Made by a program: the position numbers and the translations under genes. From NCBI GenBank assembly GCA_038503075.1, contig JBCAML010000003.1, forward strand, positions 1,922,001-1,986,000: a stretch of 64,000 bases of DNA, written 5' to 3'. This document shows, piece by piece, positions 11,500 through 24,252 of the stretch. Each line of letters opens with the position of its first letter. Within the stretch, counting starts at the first letter, position 1. Origin of the DNA: Gyromitra esculenta. Its lineage: Eukaryota > Ascomycota > Pezizomycetes > Pezizales > Discinaceae. The notes beneath the pieces were generated by a model that had not been told where the DNA came from, did no database searches, and saw only the letters and a list, made by a program, of their open reading frames with translations.

Positions 11500-13933
11500 T
11501 GTTCGTAGCGTTTGCGGGGGATGGGCGACAGTGAGTTGGCGGTTGTCTGCACCGAGCACGAGAGAAGTAAGCTTTCAAGATGAGTGAGGAATTTGCAACA
11601 GATGAGATGATCCCGGGATCGAATAATGGGGGGGTGGTATAGATAGAGTGGCGGAATGGTGGTTGGTGGAGCTGATGACGGCTGTGTTGTTGATGGTGAT
11701 GATACCCAAACTGCAAGTTGAGAAAGATTCGCCTTCATCGTGCGTGAGATATCGAAGTCTTGGCAGTCGGAGGGTAACCTGCCCACATGTAAAGAGCAAA
11801 TACATACATATTGACAACTCGCCACATTTCACACTCTGCGCTATGTGACTGGAATTACTTAACATGCAACTCACCCTTGTCTATCAGGACGATCAGTAAC
11901 TACATGTACATGTAGGGTCGGGCCTGGGGGAATGCCGAACAGGGTTTATTTGTATGGAAGTTTAGTCTGACTCTCCAAAACCCCATTCCAGGAGCCTTAG
12001 CCGACACCTGAGTGTTCACGTTATACAAGTACATGATTTATCTCCGCTGATCACCTCCAATTAGATCCACTTCGAAAAGTTGAAACGGAAATTGCAAACT
12101 ACCACAGAGTACATGGGCTAGAAACCAATTACAGAAACAATCAGTAGGTCAGAAATCTTGGGTTTAGGGGTATTGGAACGGAGAATAGGCTGGTATGGAG
12201 GTAGTTGGGTCAACAAGCGCATATAACTGAATTGTTTTTTGCTTATCGCTGATATCTCTAGCAATCCTGTCTGACTATTGTTCCTTATCGAAACTTTATG
12301 CATCGCGACAAGTACATTTAAGGTTGAAATGTGTGCTACTGATGCTCACGTTTCGAGGATATCCTAAGTAAAGTACATATGGCGTTTAATTGTGAATATA
12401 TCTATAAACGACATATAGCTTTAGTGGAAAATCTGGGCCGGATTAACGTGGAAGTCAAAACTGGTACATACATGTAGTTAGATGCTAGGGTGCGTAGAGG
12501 TCTGTATCTGTCCTTGTTGGATGTGCATCGTTTCCCGACACGATGTACGCCCACCCAGTTTCAGGCTGCGGATTTGGGACCATGGACATCAGGGAGACGT
12601 GTTTTCCCGAGAAAGGCGATTCCAGAGTATATATATGTAAGTAACTTGATAGACCGGAGACTCACTCAACAGAGGTTTTTAGACCTGTACAAGGGAGCTC
12701 TCGAAAGTAACTAGGGCAATGATCCACCAATGAGACAGCGTCGGGCATCCCATCCCTGCAAATACGTACCCCACCACATCCCTGATCTGATGTTGTAGGG
12801 GTAATTTGTAAGCCTTCGGGGAGATGCAAGTGTAGACGAAGAAGTAAACAGAAAGGCAAAGAGATATAGTGACCAGTATTTGCTGTGCGATTCTTGCTCT
12901 CTTCCAGAGAGGATCGCTGACATCTCGAGCGAGTCCGCTTTTGGTGTTTCTGTGCAGAATTGTGAGGCACCCGTTCCTGGCTATTCTGGTGGCCGTTTTC
13001 TCTTTTCTCCAACAGGCACAACTGATACTTACATACATGTATCCCCCACCAACGCCGCTTTCTCCAGAACATTCATATTGACCATCCACAGCCATCTCTG
13101 CAGTAGCCCATCAAAGTATTGGTGGCAGCAACCCACATCTGCATAAGGCTCCCTCCATCGAGTTCCGTTCACATCCGCCGCGCCGTCACCAACTTCCACC
13201 AAGTGGACTTTCCAGACCTCTTCCAGACCTCTTCCACTGTTGCATCTCATTGAAGGTGACCACTCCTGGCCCAGATCGCTCCATCTCCCGTCTTTAGAAA
13301 CACACTTCCCCTCTCCCATCCAAACCCAAACCTTTCTCCAAGACTTTCCTCTTCCTCTCTTTCCCTCTCTCCCTCCCCTCGTTCTAACCGCCACCACATC
13401 CTCCTTCCGTCATCAACCCACTCTTCCCCTCCCCCCAGCCCTCTTCGTCTTAAACACGAAGGTTTAGGCGTACTTCCTTGCTGCTCCGTTTCCAACTCTT
13501 GTCCTTTCACATCTAAGTCTCAAGCGCCCGCAAATTATCTACCATTACATCACCCAAGGTTATTCACTGCCTTACATTCAACCTGAATTTTTCCTACGAT
13601 CGAAGTCTCGATATACCATTTTGCGACCAAGCAAAACTGGTCAACGCCTACACCCCTCGGAAATCACATCAAACTCGATTGTTTCTGTGTCTTCGGCGCA
13701 GTAGCTGATCGGGTGCTAAAGCATATCTGCGCTTCCCTCGTCACAGGGCTTGCCCTGCTTAACCGACTTTGACTCCTGCTTTAGCTCTATATTCATTTCC
13801 TTTCAACCTTGTTTTTACTGAGATTGCTCAGTCAATCACACTAAAAAGAATCACCCACATAATTTTATACACCTTCGCCGCGGTTAGCGCTGTACCATTG
13901 TTTATTAACTACACTGCTTGACGGTGAAAGGAC
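11500..13933. promoter_or_regulatory. Divergent intergenic region between the Tudor gene and the bZIP gene
   Basis: 2.4 kb without a convincing gene. TACATGTA occurs at 11901, 11907 (overlapping the first), 12469 and 13034. A strongly pyrimidine-rich plus-strand tract runs about 13260-13440, a common core-promoter feature of filamentous fungi; the remaining 500 bp to the bZIP start are probably a long 5' leader. Open frames here overlap each other on both strands and look like composition artefacts. Confidence 0.5.
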
Positions 13934-16315
13934 ATGACCACAACATCATCAGACGGCCTCTACCTTGATCCAGACCAACAGGATCTTTTACTTCGTGCTC
14001 TTCAATCCAACTCTGACTCCCGCTTGTTTACAAGCCCTTCTATCAATCAAGTCTCCAAGTCTATGACTCAGCAAATTCCGCAACAAGGTACTCCAGAATC
14101 GATGAACTCACAATATGGAAACGGTACTCCACCACCAACGACAGCTTTGAACGGCAGTTTTTCCGATGACACCCCGTTGATGGGTGGGGATCTGGATTAC
14201 GCTGATTGGGATAAGGATTTTGAAGCCGATGGGGCTTGGGATTACGATTTTGATTCTAATCTCAATGGTGGCGATAATAGTATGAGCGGGACCGTTTATG
14301 CGGACACTCCAGGCTCTATGTCGAATGGTGGCCAGGATGGCGAGAAAAGAAAAAGCCCACCGGCTAATGATGATGGAAGCCTAAGTTCTGATCCCCATGA
14401 TACAGAGCCAAAGCGGAGAGGTGCGCCCCTCCCTTTCTGCTCCTTCACCTATCTTTTTATCTCTTATATTATACAAATTTCACTTCTTATAAAAATAAAT
14501 AAATATATACCTATTTTACCCAGAGGCTCTTTGTTCTATTCAAACCTTTATCACCGTTCACAATTATATCAAAATCCGTACTTTGCTTTTTCTTGCATAG
14601 TGATACTTTATCTTCTTTTTTTTTTTACCACTGGATTATCCGTCATGTAGAGGTCTTGATCTCGAGGGTGTGCCATGGAGTTAAGCGGAATTAAGCGGAG
14701 CTTTGCGCATCAAACAAGCTTTAAGATTTAGACTGACCGTTGAATCTATCCTCAGAATCAGACGGATCAACCGCCAAAAAGCCCGGACGCAAGCCTCTTA
14801 CGTCAGAACCAACATCGAAACGTAAAGCGCAGAATCGAGCCGCTCAACGAGCTTTCCGCGAACGCAAGGAGAAGCACCTTAAGGATCTCGAGCAGAAAGT
14901 TTCAGATCTGGAGAAAGCGTCGGAATCTGCAAACCATGAAAACAGCCTCCTTCGAGCCCAGGTGGACCGACTACAAGTGGAGCTTAAGGATTATAGGCGG
15001 CGGTTACATCAAGCCCAGAAAACCCCAGCTCTTACCGGCACCTCCAGTTTGTTTGGTGCCAAAAACCCTAGCACGGGTGGTTTCCAGTTCGAGTTTCCAA
15101 TGTTCGGTGGTGGTATTTTTGGTAGGCAGAGCAGCACGGACGGTGTAAAGGTTGGCCCTGGAACTCTGCTAGAAAGATTAAATGCTGTGCCTGGCGGCAT
15201 ACCTGCTCTCACGGGTGAAAATAAGAAAAAATCCTCGGTTTCGAGTAATGGCAGTAATGATGACAATTTCCCAAGTAAGTTGTCAATGAACAGCACTACG
15301 TCACCAATATCTCCAAGCATGTTGGAACTATTTGGCGAATCTATTATCGACTCGGTTAATAAAAGTGCTTCGCCAGACTATGGCGTGAACAACAATACTA
15401 ACGACAACTCGTCATCGAGTGCACAAAATACCCCCCGTCTCAACGGTGGGCGAGATTTCGCTTCATCACCCTCTGCATCATCAGTATCACAGCATGGCCC
15501 TGGTTCATCATGTGGGACAAGCCCGGAGCCGATGAATTTAAGCAATTCCAACGACCAAAGTATAAAACCCGAGGAGGGCATGATAGCTATAGCGTCGGAC
15601 GGAGATCGGTATATTTGCAAGAGTGGGCCTTTAGACGGCGAAACCGAAACTACATTCTGCGAAAAGCTGGGAATGGCGTGTGGAAATCCCCATAACCCGA
15701 TCCCCAAAGCAGCGCAACTCAAAAACCCTAATTCCAACGCTGCCACTCCTAATTCCCTGGATTGGCTAACACAACAGAATGGCGGTAATTTCGACCCAGT
15801 ACTGTTCGCCGATTATCGAGACCCAGTTAATGAAATTAACGCGGGGATCAACATGAGTTTTTTTGACGACGCTTTCCCCATGACTACCAGCTTTGCAGAC
15901 ATCGAGTCACCATTCGGATCAAATCTACACATCGCAGCGAAAAAAGATCTGATAGAGGAAGCCGAGCGAGCGGAAAACAATGACGATGATGAAGATGAAG
16001 TCGTACCTGCGGACGATCCGAAGAAGATGTTGAGTTGCAATAAAATATGGTAAGTTTTCATTTTTCATCCTCTATCCTAAACCACTGCCTTCAAAAAAAC
16101 GTCGTTGGTAGCTAAGACTTACTCAAAGGGACGGTAATGGTAGGGACCGCATTAGTTCTCATCCAAAATTCGTCAGCGGTGAACTGGATATGGATGGTTT
16201 GTGTTCAGAGCTCAGGAATAAAGCGAAATGTTCAGAGACTGGTGTCGTCGTTGCGGAAAGTGACGTCCGGGATGTCTTGACGAAGGTCGGAGTCCGGTCG
16301 ATAGACTTCCATTGA
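13934..16315 (+). CDS. YAP1: Yap1/Pap1-type bZIP redox transcription factor
   Basis: An oxidative-stress regulator: oxidation of cysteines in two Cys-rich domains masks the nuclear export signal, and the factor then activates thioredoxin, catalase and transporter genes (family knowledge). Exons are 13934-14420, 14756-16049 and 16144-16315, 650 residues. The basic region SKRKAQNRAAQRAFRERKEK and a leucine zipper (LEQKVSDLE... to ...LQVELKDYRRRL) lie at residues about 180-250. The n-CRD near residue 460 reads FCEKLGMACGNPHNP. The c-CRD near residues 590-640 has three cysteines (LSCNKIW, GLCSELRNKAKC), spans the second intron and carries the export-signal-like region. The 335-nt first intron is long for this window and falls just before the bZIP; read-through would give a 238-residue product without DNA binding. 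The N-terminal 160 residues are Asp/Gly/Ser-rich. Confidence 0.95.
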
Positions 16316-17223
16316 TTCAAGGTTTGAACTACTTTATTTATCTGGGTGGAAAGTGTATTTTTCACTCTTTCTCTTTCTGGGCTTCTTTGAAGAGATGGTG
16401 GAAAACGCGCAAGTGATGAAGTGCATGATGGAATGGAGGTTTAATAGAGGAAATCAGTGTTGTTGAACGACAGTGACGGATCTCCTCCCTTCTTTGCCTT
16501 CCATGCCTCTTTTCTCTTTTGTTTGGAGTTTTTTCTTTTTTTTGCTTAATGCGTGACCGAGTGAGGGTTTGGATATGTATGAGAACATGATTGGTATGAG
16601 CCAGTTTCAGATCTCCTTTGAGCTTGGATGGAGGTTAGGACGGAGGAAAGGGTGACGCTCATGTATCGTACATGGCGTTTGATGCGTATAGGTTCCTTTT
16701 TTTCTTTTCCCTTTGTTTTTGGATATTTCAACTGTATTTTTTCGCAATCATCACACGCTCCTTCTTCCGGTGTTCGTTTTTTTTCTCGCAGTCCTTATCA
16801 TGGAGCTTGGTTTGAATTTGGGTTCTATGTCTTTACGTGCTCGATTGCCTTTTGCTTTTTATTCGGGGTGTTATTTTTACGGATTGCTTGTGCTCTAAGC
16901 AAGGGGTTTGAATCGGAACTTATTTTTCTTGGGATAGTGAAATGAAAATTCTTTGAATCTCGCCCTCAGAAAAATTAGAGTACAACATCCTTCTGAACCA
17001 CACCAAAGGGTTCCGTGGGACTAGGTTTTGGGCTCCGGCTTGTATAGGCCTTCCGTTAGCTTCTACGATATCACCAAGGTCGGATGTTGTTCGCTTAGTA
17101 CTTTGACCCCCCCGCCTAACTTTAGAGCATGTATCTCAATTGTAAGCTATAGTACTTATACGGAGCGGAATGTCAGTATTATGAACTCACTAATTGTTCC
17201 AGGTCGCTGACAGACTACATGTA
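16316..17223. other. Intergenic, 3' flank of the bZIP gene
   Basis: T-rich on the plus strand through about 16900, consistent with 3' UTR and downstream sequence. A TACATGTA at 17216 overlaps the left edge of the inverted-repeat element that follows. No gene seen. Confidence 0.5.
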
Positions 17224-17305
17224 CAGCCGTGTAAGAAAAGTCTTGAGACCCTCAGTGGCTGTCTTGCTAGTGAGATGGGGTGTCAGGACTTTTCTTACAC
17301 GGTTA
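17224..17305. mobile_element. Miniature inverted-repeat element, family A copy 1
   Basis: An 82-bp foldback element flanked by TA on both sides. The left arm starts CAGCCGTGTAAGAAAAGTC; the right arm is its near-perfect reverse complement, GACTTTTCTTACACGGTTA. The central part CAGTGGCTGTCTTGCTAG recurs exactly in a second copy at 25583. It has no coding capacity. TA target duplications fit a Tc1/mariner/pogo-type transposase acting in trans (inference). Confidence 0.8.
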
Positions 17306-17469
17306 TACATATGAATATTTATACTTGGGATACAGAACTATATATAGTTATTGACTATCTAGCTTTAGTCTGTCGTTTAATTCATTGCATGTATCCTTCG
17401 ACATGTATAGTTGTGCAACTTGGGAAGCTATGACATTTTAATTATTTTTTTTACACACTGGGTAGGCAG

Positions 17470-17679
17470 AGCCGGCACTGCAAACCTTCTCTCGAGGGGC
17501 CTAAGCTTGCCTAAATCTACTGAGTTTACCAATTAACGTAGACTGATGCCTAGTGTGTAGCATTCCCCACTCATTAGAAGGCCTTATCAGTTCTCTCTGA
17601 GAGCTATGGGTTGAGAGGAAAGGTTGTTTTCTCTTACTCGCACCGCCGCCTGGCGACAGACTTACCCCAACTCCCATAG
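17470..17679. mobile_element. Degenerate inverted-repeat element, family B relic
   Basis: About 210 bp that aligns by eye with the intact family B element at 55584-55820. Shared blocks include CCTAAGCTTGCCT, TTTACCAATTAACGTAGA, GAGAGGAAAGGTTGTTTTCT and the right end ACAGACTTA followed by CC..CAACTCCCATAG. The left terminal repeat is lost or unrecognisable upstream of 17470. Non-coding, and probably an old copy. Confidence 0.7.
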
Positions 17680-18758
17680 TATTAGGGGTAGGGGTATAAA
17701 GATGGAACAGGTCTCACATTATTTCTATAGCGACCTCACAGAACGGAAACCCCAGCGTTCCATCTCCATCTCCCCTACCACTAGTAAAATAAACCTCTAA
17801 ACGGCACTAAAAGCAAGAATATAATAAACAAAACCAATAAATTGATACAGTCATCTTTCGTTCGTCTACTTCCAAAGCACAAACACTTATACCTCTACTG
17901 TTTCTTCGGGACACTTGTTCCCTGGATCCCTTTTCTCTGCCGTTAGCAGTAACAACGAGATATTGTCTCCTATTTAATGCAAACTGCTGAATTATTTTCG
18001 TCCCAAGATCATCTCCCGTTTACTAATTATCCTACTGTGTTTTCATAACGAGAAATAGCACACCGTGGATTCTCTTTAGTGTATTTCTTAGTCTATAGTA
18101 GTCGCGGCAGAAGTTAGCTCATTTCTATATTTGCACATGATATGCCCCACTTGTAATAGCGGTTATGGCAGTAACGAAAGGATGAGAAGGTTTAGAGGGT
18201 GGAATTAAGGAATTGTACTGATATAAACTAGTGTGTATGGATGCGGAAGTAAGAAGGTTAGGATATTGATGCTAAAGAGAAGGGAAAGTTGGAATTGGTC
18301 TGAAGATGGGATAGATTGTAGAAGAGTGAGATAGAATCGCTCAAAGTATCGTAGTGGTGAGAGTGGTGAGCAATGAGAAGAGGAGGAGATGTTGGTTTAG
18401 GAAGAGGTGAGTGTGAGAGAAAGGAGGGGGGGGTTTATAGTCGAAATATATTCACTGAGTAGGCGTATACTGAGTTCTCTAGTTAAGAGATACGCTATAG
18501 GCTGGGGGACTCCAGCAGTGTTCGCCATACAGATAGTCATCTGATAGTATTTCATGGTCTTACCACCAACGTGGCTAAACGTTGTTTTGTCACAGAAACT
18601 AAATATGATATCTATGTAAATATCTATGAGTTGGGCGATAAGCCCCTACAGAAACGGCATTTAGCATCATACGGCATACTTGTAAATATAACAAATCACT
18701 AAATTTATTCAAGAGAGGAAAATAACGATTTGTTAACTAGCTGATGTCATTGGTAGTA
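17680..18758. other. Intergenic
   Basis: AT-rich, with a purine-rich (GA/GT) plus-strand tract about 18340-18435. I see no gene, RNA or further repeat copy. Confidence 0.45.
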
Positions 18759-18811
18759 CTCGTGATCCAGGATAAGAACCTGAAAACAAGGTTCTTATCC
18801 TGGACAACAAG
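18759..18811. mobile_element. 53-bp foldback sequence (possible minimal inverted-repeat element)
   Basis: A perfect 15-bp inverted repeat, CCAGGATAAGAACCT / AGGTTCTTATCCTGG, separated by 7 nt. It extends outwards with mismatches to CTCGTGAT and ATC-like ACAACAAG and is flanked by TA on both sides. It could be a solo foldback transposon relic; a hairpin RNA or terminator is less likely because no transcript context is evident. A TACATGTA begins at 18812. Confidence 0.55.
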
Positions 18812-19153
18812 TACATGTAGATAAGCCTGTGGCTCTGCGGATATGGGTTGTTTTGTTTGAGCGAAAAAGCCTGAATGTGGAGAAGGAGCACCAACAAGTA
18901 AAGTATTACCTAAGAACAGCTCCAACCCATAAACGATATCATCCTATTCTGCTTGTTCGATTAAAAACACAAAGGAAATATCTGTCGGTCTTACATCTAC
19001 GAAAGACTGCTTTAAGTCGACATTAAATCACTATGGCAAAGAAAAAAAGGGGGGTATGAATCCATGGGTACATGTAGCTCTTTTGTTCATCCTTAGGTCC
19101 GATTGCCTCCCGATCTCCGCGCTCATCAAGCCACCAAAAAGGGGGGATGGAGC

Positions 19154-19160
19154 AAAAAAA
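19154..19160 (-). terminator. RNA polymerase III terminator of tRNA-Lys
   Basis: A run of seven A on the plus strand (T7 on the gene strand), 8 nt past the tRNA 3' end. Confidence 0.8.
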
Positions 19161-19167
19161 TAGAATG

Positions 19168-19263
19168 AGCCCGATGCGGGGGTCGAACCCGCGACATTGA
19201 GGTATGCTTTTAGAGAATTATATCCTTTAAAAGCCACACGCTCTACCACTGAGCTAACCGGGC
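19168..19263 (-). tRNA. tRNA-Lys(UUU) with a 24-nt intron
   Basis: On the minus strand the acceptor arm GCCCGGT pairs with ATCGGGC. The D-arm is GCTCAGTGGTAGAGC, the anticodon stem TGTGG/CCTCA, the loop CTTTTA-A with anticodon TTT, and the T-arm GCGGGTTCGACCCCCGC (B box). An intron of 24 nt follows position 37 as in other nuclear tRNAs; the mature tRNA is 72 nt before CCA addition. The T-T mismatch in the anticodon stem also occurs in fungal tRNA-Lys(CUU), which supports the identity. The discriminator base reads T. Confidence 0.9.
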
Positions 19264-19770
19264 TGATGAAAGGCATTGGCTTCTTGATAAGTATAACCTA
19301 TCATAACATACGTAACTCTAACCATGCATCTAGTCACTGTTTAGAAAATAACAGTCGCCGAAAAGCCTAAAACATATGACCACCGTAAACTACTATTGTT
19401 TGAGCCCTCACATGAAAAACCGAAGTAATGAAAATCGTAATTACACTAAAAAGTAAAGACTAGAAAAAATACATTGCAAGTCGAAATGAGTATTTCGTGA
19501 TGAAGCAAGAGAAAGAAGAAAAGTGGAAGAGGGGAGTGCAAATTAAAAAGATTCATCAAGGTAAAAGGAAATAAACCCAGATACTCGCTCCCTAGTTATG
19601 ATAACGAGAAATAGAAATAAGAACGGGTCATCCCAGCACAAACATTAAAGAAAAAAAATGAAAGTATCGCTTTACTACTCTTGCCGGAATAAAGTTCCAT
19701 AGAGTCCCTGAAACCTAGTATCCTGTCCTATCGCATCCCTCCCAAAGTATCCAGCTAGGTCAGCTCCAGT
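19264..19770. other. Intergenic
   Basis: A short AT-rich stretch between the tRNA-Lys 5' end and the stop codon of the coiled-coil gene. Nothing recognised. Confidence 0.5.
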
Positions 19771-22700
19771 CTATGCCTCGAGGAGCTCTGGAGCTTGATG
19801 CTTCTTGGTCGGAAAGTTTTCAATCGATTTAAGAACCCTGCAAAAACCACCCCCAACATTTACCATGAGAACTTGATCAGCACAACATGACGCCTTAAGA
19901 AAAACAGCAAACATACCCCGCCCTTTCGCTCTCTGTATTTCTACACACAGAATATGCACAAGGGCAGGGACGACGAATGGTATACACACCTATTCGTTTC
20001 CTTATTCAAATTTTCGCTCTCGTTCTCGAGTTCCGATAGTTGCGCGCGAAGCCCGGTTATCTACGTAAAATTCTACTTAGCTTCATCTATCTTTTTAAAA
20101 TAGGATATTCCCACAAAGACTCACATCAGCGGGAGATTGGGTGGCTGACAATTCCTGTAAGAGATATTTGCTTAACTTCATCGTCCTCTCCATATACTTC
20201 GTCCCCATCGTTCACAGAGGATTCCTCTCCGGTGCTCACCTCTTCCTTCGCTTTCAACGCAAGTTCCTTCTCAGCGAGCTCGGCTTCGAGAACCTTTTGC
20301 CTAGCCGCCGCTTCATTGGTGGCGTTTTTAAGGGCGGCTTCCCTTTCCTGTATGCGTGCTTCGGCGAGTGCTAGCTTCTCCTTCAAGGCCATCTCCAGTT
20401 CCTCAGCTTCTTTGGTCGTCTTTTCGAGCGCTACCTCCTTTTCCTTAGCTAATTTATTGGCCTTTTCGAGGGCAAGATCCCTATCCTCGGATTCTTTTCT
20501 CGCCTTTTCTAGAGCTGCCTCTGCCTCTTTGATAAACTCTTCAGTGCTGGAAAACTTTATCTTGAGTGATTTCAGATCACTCTCAAGTCCATCTTTTTCG
20601 CTAATGGTGGCATCCAACGCAGCTTCCTTCTCCCTAGTAGCAGTTTGCAGATAAGCCAGTTGCTCCGCCATCTCCGCCAGGGCCTTCTCCAAGTCCGCTC
20701 GGGTCGATTTCAATTCCTCGTCGGCAGCCTCGAGAGCGGCATCCTTCTCCTGCTGAAGAATTTCCATGTCTTTTTTAGTAGTGGCAATTGCAGTCACCCT
20801 CTCTTGCCTGAGCGCGTCCAGTTCCTTTTCGGCTTCGGCCAGAGCAACCTCCTTCTCCTTCTTTTCAGCTTCTAGCTCATGAAGAGTTGAATCGTTGTTC
20901 TTAGAACCAGCTTCAGCAGTTGCAAGCTTTTTCTTCAAAGAAGCCACCTGTGCATCGAGTTCTTCGATCTGGAGAGTATAAACTTGTTCCAGACTGGTAG
21001 TTTGACTGTTAGCCGCCTCGCTCATCTCTAGAAGTTGCATCTCGAAAGCCTCGGCGTCGGTCTTGGTCTTCTCATCCATCTCCAGGAGTTGCCTCTGCAA
21101 GTTACTAGTGTTCGATTGCAATATCTCTTTATCAGCCTTAAATGCATCCATGTCCACCTGAATCGAAGTGAGCTGATCCAGGAGTTCCTGTTTGTTCTTC
21201 TTGCCTTCTTCAACTTCAGAATGGAGGGTAGCCTTCTCAGAAATCTGGACCTCGAGATCTTCCTCGAGTTTCTGAAGTTTAGTAGCATTCTCAGTTCTCT
21301 CTTCAGCGAGTTCCGCCTTCAGCTTTTCAACTTCAGCCTTTTCTGGGGTGTTTTCAAAAGCAGCCTCCAGCTCCAACTTGGCAGCTTTCTCAGCATCGAT
21401 TTCGGACCTGAGTTGAGCAACAAACGCAGAGTGGCTTTCCTGAATCTCGGCGAGGGTGTCCTCCTCGGACTTCTTCAGTTCCTCGGTGAGTTTCTCAATC
21501 TCAAGTTTGTTTTCAGCAATCACAGTTTCGAGTTCGGTTTGGTGCCCTTCCGTTGCGGCTTGGAGTTCCTTAACTAGCCCATCGTATTTGGCGCTCAGAG
21601 CGGTATATTTTTCGTTACTGCCAGTAACAAGATTTTTTTCCAAGGCTGCGATTTCGGCTTCATGATTGACCTTAAGAGACTCAAGAACAGTGGCATGTTC
21701 CCCTTCAATCTCGGCGAGTTCCTGCGATAATCATAAACAAGGCAGCTCAAAATACGCAGGGAGATGATCGAAATCCATACCGCAGCCTTTGCAGCGAGGC
21801 TCTCCGCACTCTTTTCGAGCTCGGACTTGAATCTAGCCACTTGCTCTTCTTTTTCCTACAAGCTAGTCAGCATCTAACTCTGCATCCGCAAATTAGGGAG
21901 ACAAACTGTCAAGTCTGAATTTAGGGTATCCAAGGTCTTCTTCAAAATCCCACACTCGATTTCTCCCTTTTCAACAGCCGCCTTCAACTCTTCATCAGCT
22001 TCCTGTTTCGTAACCGCAATGTTTTCCAAAAGCTCCTCAATCTTCGTTTGTGATTCATCGTATTTGGTCGTCAATGCATTAACTTGAGCTTCATGGAGCG
22101 CCTTCAGCTGCTGGATTTTGTCTTCCCACTCCTTATGCTTTTCATCAGCACTCCCGGCAGCCTCCTTCTGGAGAACTTCCAACTTCTCCTCGAACCGTTT
22201 CTTCAAAAGCTCGCTTTCCTTTTTAATAGCCTCAATTGACTCGACTGCCCCCGCTTGGGCTGCTTTGATTGCCTCGGCAGCTTCCGCCTTTCCTGCTCCG
22301 ATCTGCTCCAAAAGTTCTTTCTCTCTAGCTTCAGCAGCATCCTTAGCTTCCTGAAGTTGGGCTGCCAAAGCACCGGAACCTTGCTCCAACTGCGCTTGAT
22401 GCTCCTTGGTAAGTATTTCGATCTTCTCGTTTGCCTCCCGAGCAATCTTGTCAGCTTTTTCTTGGACCTCCTTGATTTCAGCCTCTCGCTGCGAGTTCAA
22501 TTCGACGATCTTGTCCTTCAACTCTTGTTTCTTATCCGAGGCGAGCTTTTCCATCTCCTCTTTGAGATGTTTAACAACATTGCTAAGGCCATCCACTTCA
22601 CGCTCGCGATCTTCAAGAGCCTTGTTGAAATTACTCTGGGAGGTGAGGAAAACCTTATCAGCCTCTTCGAGTGACTCTTTGAGATTTGTAATTTCGTCGA

Positions 22701-24252
22701 TGTACTTTTTGACAGCGTGTTCGGAATCGGCGGAGTTCTTGTTAGTTGCCACAAGAGTTGCTTCTAGAGCTTCGATAGCTTTCTCGTGTTCCGCCTTTTG
22801 AGTTTTGAATGCTTGTTGAAGGTTACCATTCTCAGCCGCGGCTTTCGATTTAACGATTTCAACAGCCTATATTCATTAGTATCAATACCGATTCAGCGCA
22901 GTAATACTTCTTTTTAGTGTTACCTCTTCAACTTGATTCATCAACTTTGTCACCTCCCCAGCATGCTCGCTCTTCAAAGTCTCGATGGTCTTTTCAAAGT
23001 TGCTGATTTTCTCGAGGAGTTCGTTCTGCTTCGCCTCAAACTTTTGATGCAAAGATTGGACCTCCGAAGCGTGTGTGACGGCAATAGCAGCAGAAGCAAT
23101 TTTCACGGTCTCTGCAGCAGAATCGACTTCCGCAGCGAGCTCGATATTCTTCTTCTGCGCAGTCTCACTCTCAGTTCGTAGGGCAACAATCTATTTGAAA
23201 TAACATATTAGAAAGAGCCGCAGCATGCTTATAAGAGAGTAGATCCATACCGTCTGTTCCAAGTTGGTGACTCTCGCCCTCATTTCCTCCAACTCACCAG
23301 TAGTTTCAGCCAACTTAGCAGTAACCGTCTCAAGCTTTGCAGCGGCAGTAACCTCAGAAGAGCTCTTGGGAGCCTGAACAATAGTCTCTTCTTTAGCTTT
23401 GACGAGTTCCTCGACAAGCTCCCTGTTCTTCTCTTCTAAATCTGCGACCTTAGCCTTCAAGCTTTCCAGTTCCTTTTCCTTCCCAGCCAACGAAGAAGCC
23501 GTTGCGCTAACAGCACTGATAGATCCTATCGATGGCCTTGAGCGTAAATGCGAAACGGCATTAGCAAGGGTGGACTTGACGCCACCCGAGGAACTCGGCG
23601 ACTTCTTCACGGCCAGTCTACCAGTTTTAGAAGGTGATCTAGTACCATTGGCAGAAGGTGGCCTGGGCGAAACAGCGTTTTCACGAATACTATTAGCAGA
23701 AGTACGACCATTCGAAGAGGGGCTAGTCAGAGAAGCGCGAGACCGATGGCTAGAAAGTGCACCAGACGCTGAAGGAGTGGAAGTCTTCCTAGCCCCAAAA
23801 CTGCCCAGTGACGAAGTGCGACGGTCAGAACTGGGACTTGTCACGCCGCTGGAAGCCTTTCTATCAGGGGTGCGCGAGTTGGCTGTTGCCGATGTAGCTG
23901 AAGTTTTCCTAGGGGCCGTAGTAGTAATAGTTGAGGAAGCTGTTTTGGCTCCTGCCGCAGCTGGGGGGCCGTTGCCAGAGAGGTTACGAGTTCTCGGGAC
24001 GGTGTTGACACTAGTAGCACTTCCAACAGGTCTAGCAGGAGGCTTCTGCAAACCCGTTGCGGATCTCCTCATGCCGCCTGTGACAGCAGCGGAAACATTG
24101 GCAGTTGTCACACCAGTTGCGGCAGGACGTTTAGCACTCCCGAGGAGAGCAGGTTTCTTTGGAGCGTGCTCTTCACGATGAGTCTCTTTGACCGGGTCTG
24201 AAGATGGGACTGACGAAGATTGGACAGCCTCGGAGGCGGAAGAGTCTGCCAT
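19771..24252 (-). CDS. Large coiled-coil protein (myosin-tail / 'M protein repeat'-like)
   Basis: Exons on the minus strand: 24252-23251, 23190-22924, 22866-21907, 21855-21781, 21721-20240, 20060-19990 and 19837-19771, giving 1307 residues in consistent phase. The first 240 residues are Ser/Thr/Pro/Ala/Arg-rich and disordered, with basic SxxR patches typical of microtubule- or cortex-binding tails. From about residue 260 to the end it is an almost unbroken Lys/Glu/Leu/Ala heptad coiled coil. No motor, CAP-Gly or membrane segment is seen. Fungal proteins of this shape are usually annotated only as 'M protein repeat' or spindle/septum-associated; I do not assign a function. The donor GTGAGC at 20239 was preferred over later GT sites because it joins KAKEE to ITGLRAQLSELEN and keeps the coil. 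The last intron (19838-19989) is the least certain: an extra small exon is possible there. Confidence 0.8.

Noticed and set aside
13240..13510. Overlapping open frames on both strands upstream of the bZIP gene
   Set aside because: They follow a pyrimidine-rich tract and have low-complexity Pro/Leu or Arg/Glu content with no family signature; a promoter or leader explains them better.
20040..24181. Long plus-strand frames rich in Ser/Leu/Phe opposite the coiled-coil gene
   Set aside because: They are mirror frames of Lys/Glu/Ala-rich codons on the minus strand; the minus-strand protein has matching splice phases and the plus frames do not.
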